From contig NZ_MRTH01000008.1 of assembly GCF_001956045.1 (NCBI RefSeq), forward strand, positions 186,001-250,000: 64,000 nt of DNA. The letters run 5' to 3'. Positions 63,229 to 64,000 of the stretch are shown piece after piece. This DNA comes from Paenibacillus sp. FSL H7-0331 (GTDB lineage Bacteria; Bacillota; Bacilli; Paenibacillales; NBRC-103111). The notes below the pieces were generated by a model. It saw only the letters and a list, made by a program, of their open reading frames with translations, was not told the DNA's origin and ran no database searches. Every line of letters starts with the position of its first letter. Position 1 is the stretch's first letter. A program made the translations under genes and the position numbers.

Positions 63229-64000
63229 ATGAAGGGAAGCTTCGGAGGACGTATATTTAACATTGTGAATGCGGTTGCATTGGTCGTAATCGGAATTATT
63301 ACGGTTTTCCCCTTATATTATGTGTTCATTATTTCCTTTACCGATCCTTATGAATATCTTCAGAAAAGCGGCTTCGTCTTGTTCCCGCAGAGCTGGTCGC
63401 TCGGTTCTTACCGGTATTTATTAGATACGGATACGTTTAAAAATGCCACGTTAGTCAGTACCTTTCTGGCAACGGTCGGCACCGGATTAAGTCTGATCTT
63501 CACCTCAGCCATGGCGTTCGGTATATCCCGCAAGCGACTCAGAGGCAGACGTATCCTGATGCTGATGATATTACTCACGATCTTGTTCAATCCCGGTATT
63601 ATTCCCAATTATATCGTCGTTCGTGACTTGGGGATGATCAACAGCGTATGGTCGCTTATTATTCCTGTACTTATCAGCGGATGGAATGCCATTCTGATGA
63701 AAAGCTTTTTTGACAGCATCCCGGTTGAGCTTGAGGATGCGGCTATGATCGATGGCTGCAACGATATCGGCACGTTCTTTCGTATTGTGCTTCCGTTGTC
63801 GGCCCCGGCCTTGGCTGCCTTCGGCTTGTTCTATTCGGTAGGCTACTGGAACACCTTCTTTAACGCTATTCTGTTTATTAATGATTATACGAAGGTGCCC
63901 TTGCAGGTGGTGCTCAGAACGATGCTGATCGATTCAGAAACCTCTACAGGCGGGGCATCGGCAGCCGAGATGGTGTCAGAGAATCAGCTTCCGAAGCAAA
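63229..64000 (+). CDS. ABC transporter permease, MalG/YtcP type (cut by window end)
   Basis: The first 257 residues of a MalG-type permease, beginning MKGSFGGRIFNIVNAVALVV with AAAGGTGG upstream of the ATG. The EAA loop LEDAAMIDGCNDIGTFFRIV is present. The frame is open to the last base and lacks the final helix and the usual xxGSVKG-like end, so about 35-40 residues lie outside. Confidence 0.9.
   Translation, partial: MKGSFGGRIFNIVNAVALVVIGIITVFPLYYVFIISFTDPYEYLQKSGFVLFPQSWSLGSYRYLLDTDTFKNATLVSTFLATVGTGLSLIFTSAMAFGISRKRLRGRRILMLMILLTILFNPGIIPNYIVVRDLGMINSVWSLIIPVLISGWNAILMKSFFDSIPVELEDAAMIDGCNDIGTFFRIVLPLSAPALAAFGLFYSVGYWNTFFNAILFINDYTKVPLQVVLRTMLIDSETSTGGASAAEMVSENQLPKQ

Overview
The window looks like chromosomal DNA from a spore-forming, soil-type member of the Paenibacillaceae. 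The grounds are: repeated LplB/YtcP-type sugar ABC transporters without ATPases, membrane-bound AraC-type regulators, SLH-domain surface proteins, GerMN and stalk-type amidase proteins, a collagen-like spore-type protein, AGGAGG ribosome-binding sites, TTG/GTG starts and a T-box on proS. This is inferred from gene content; no rRNA or tRNA gene is present. No phage or insertion sequence was recognised.

Region 1 (1-5550) is the end of a sugar-type ABC operon: permease, fumarylacetoacetate hydrolase family enzyme, binding lipoprotein and membrane AraC regulator. Region 2 (5664-12936) holds a reverse-strand GerMN lipoprotein and wall amidase, a nitronate monooxygenase, the fossil of a MazE/AbrB-Doc toxin-antitoxin pair, a P-loop protein, a DUF402 protein and a collagen-like protein.

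Region 3 (12973-27688) is the most striking part. A divergent AraC sensor-regulator faces an operon for a binding protein, two permeases and a GH105-like unsaturated glycuronyl hydrolase. It is followed by a 1169-residue secreted protein with a C-terminal dockerin-like EF-hand and a 1210-residue surface protein with Ig-like repeats, a cohesin-like domain, FnIII and three SLH domains. Together these suggest a two-piece, cell-surface, cellulosome-like polysaccharide degradation system coupled to oligosaccharide import and intracellular cleavage.

Region 4 (27843-35469) is a second carbohydrate locus: two permeases, binding protein, two TIM-barrel isomerase/epimerases, a uronate-dehydrogenase-like SDR and a cupin AraC regulator. 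Region 5 (35563-42938) has an MFS transporter, a DinB protein, a YdcF protein, a Fur-controlled iron-siderophore uptake operon with a fused double permease, and a divergent HxlR regulator/quinone-oxidoreductase pair.

Region 6 (42959-47608) is a sulfur-handling operon: YeeE/TsuA-like permease, TusA-like carrier, single-domain rhodanese and lipoprotein double rhodanese. It is transcribed divergently from a YncE-like propeller lipoprotein and a TlpA/ResA-like thioredoxin. Region 7 (47676-52951) contains a small unknown protein, a NUDIX hydrolase, a GH43/117-like glycosidase, a UDG-superfamily protein, T-box-controlled proS and a 32-residue membrane peptide.

Region 8 (53276-64000) has two more carbohydrate ABC systems. 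The first is binding protein, membrane AraC regulator, enolase-superfamily dehydratase/racemase, two permeases and an XRE-cupin regulator. The second is a Gfo/Idh/MocA oxidoreductase and two permeases, the last cut by the window end. No ABC ATPase gene was seen anywhere in the window, so all these importers probably share ATPases encoded elsewhere (inference).
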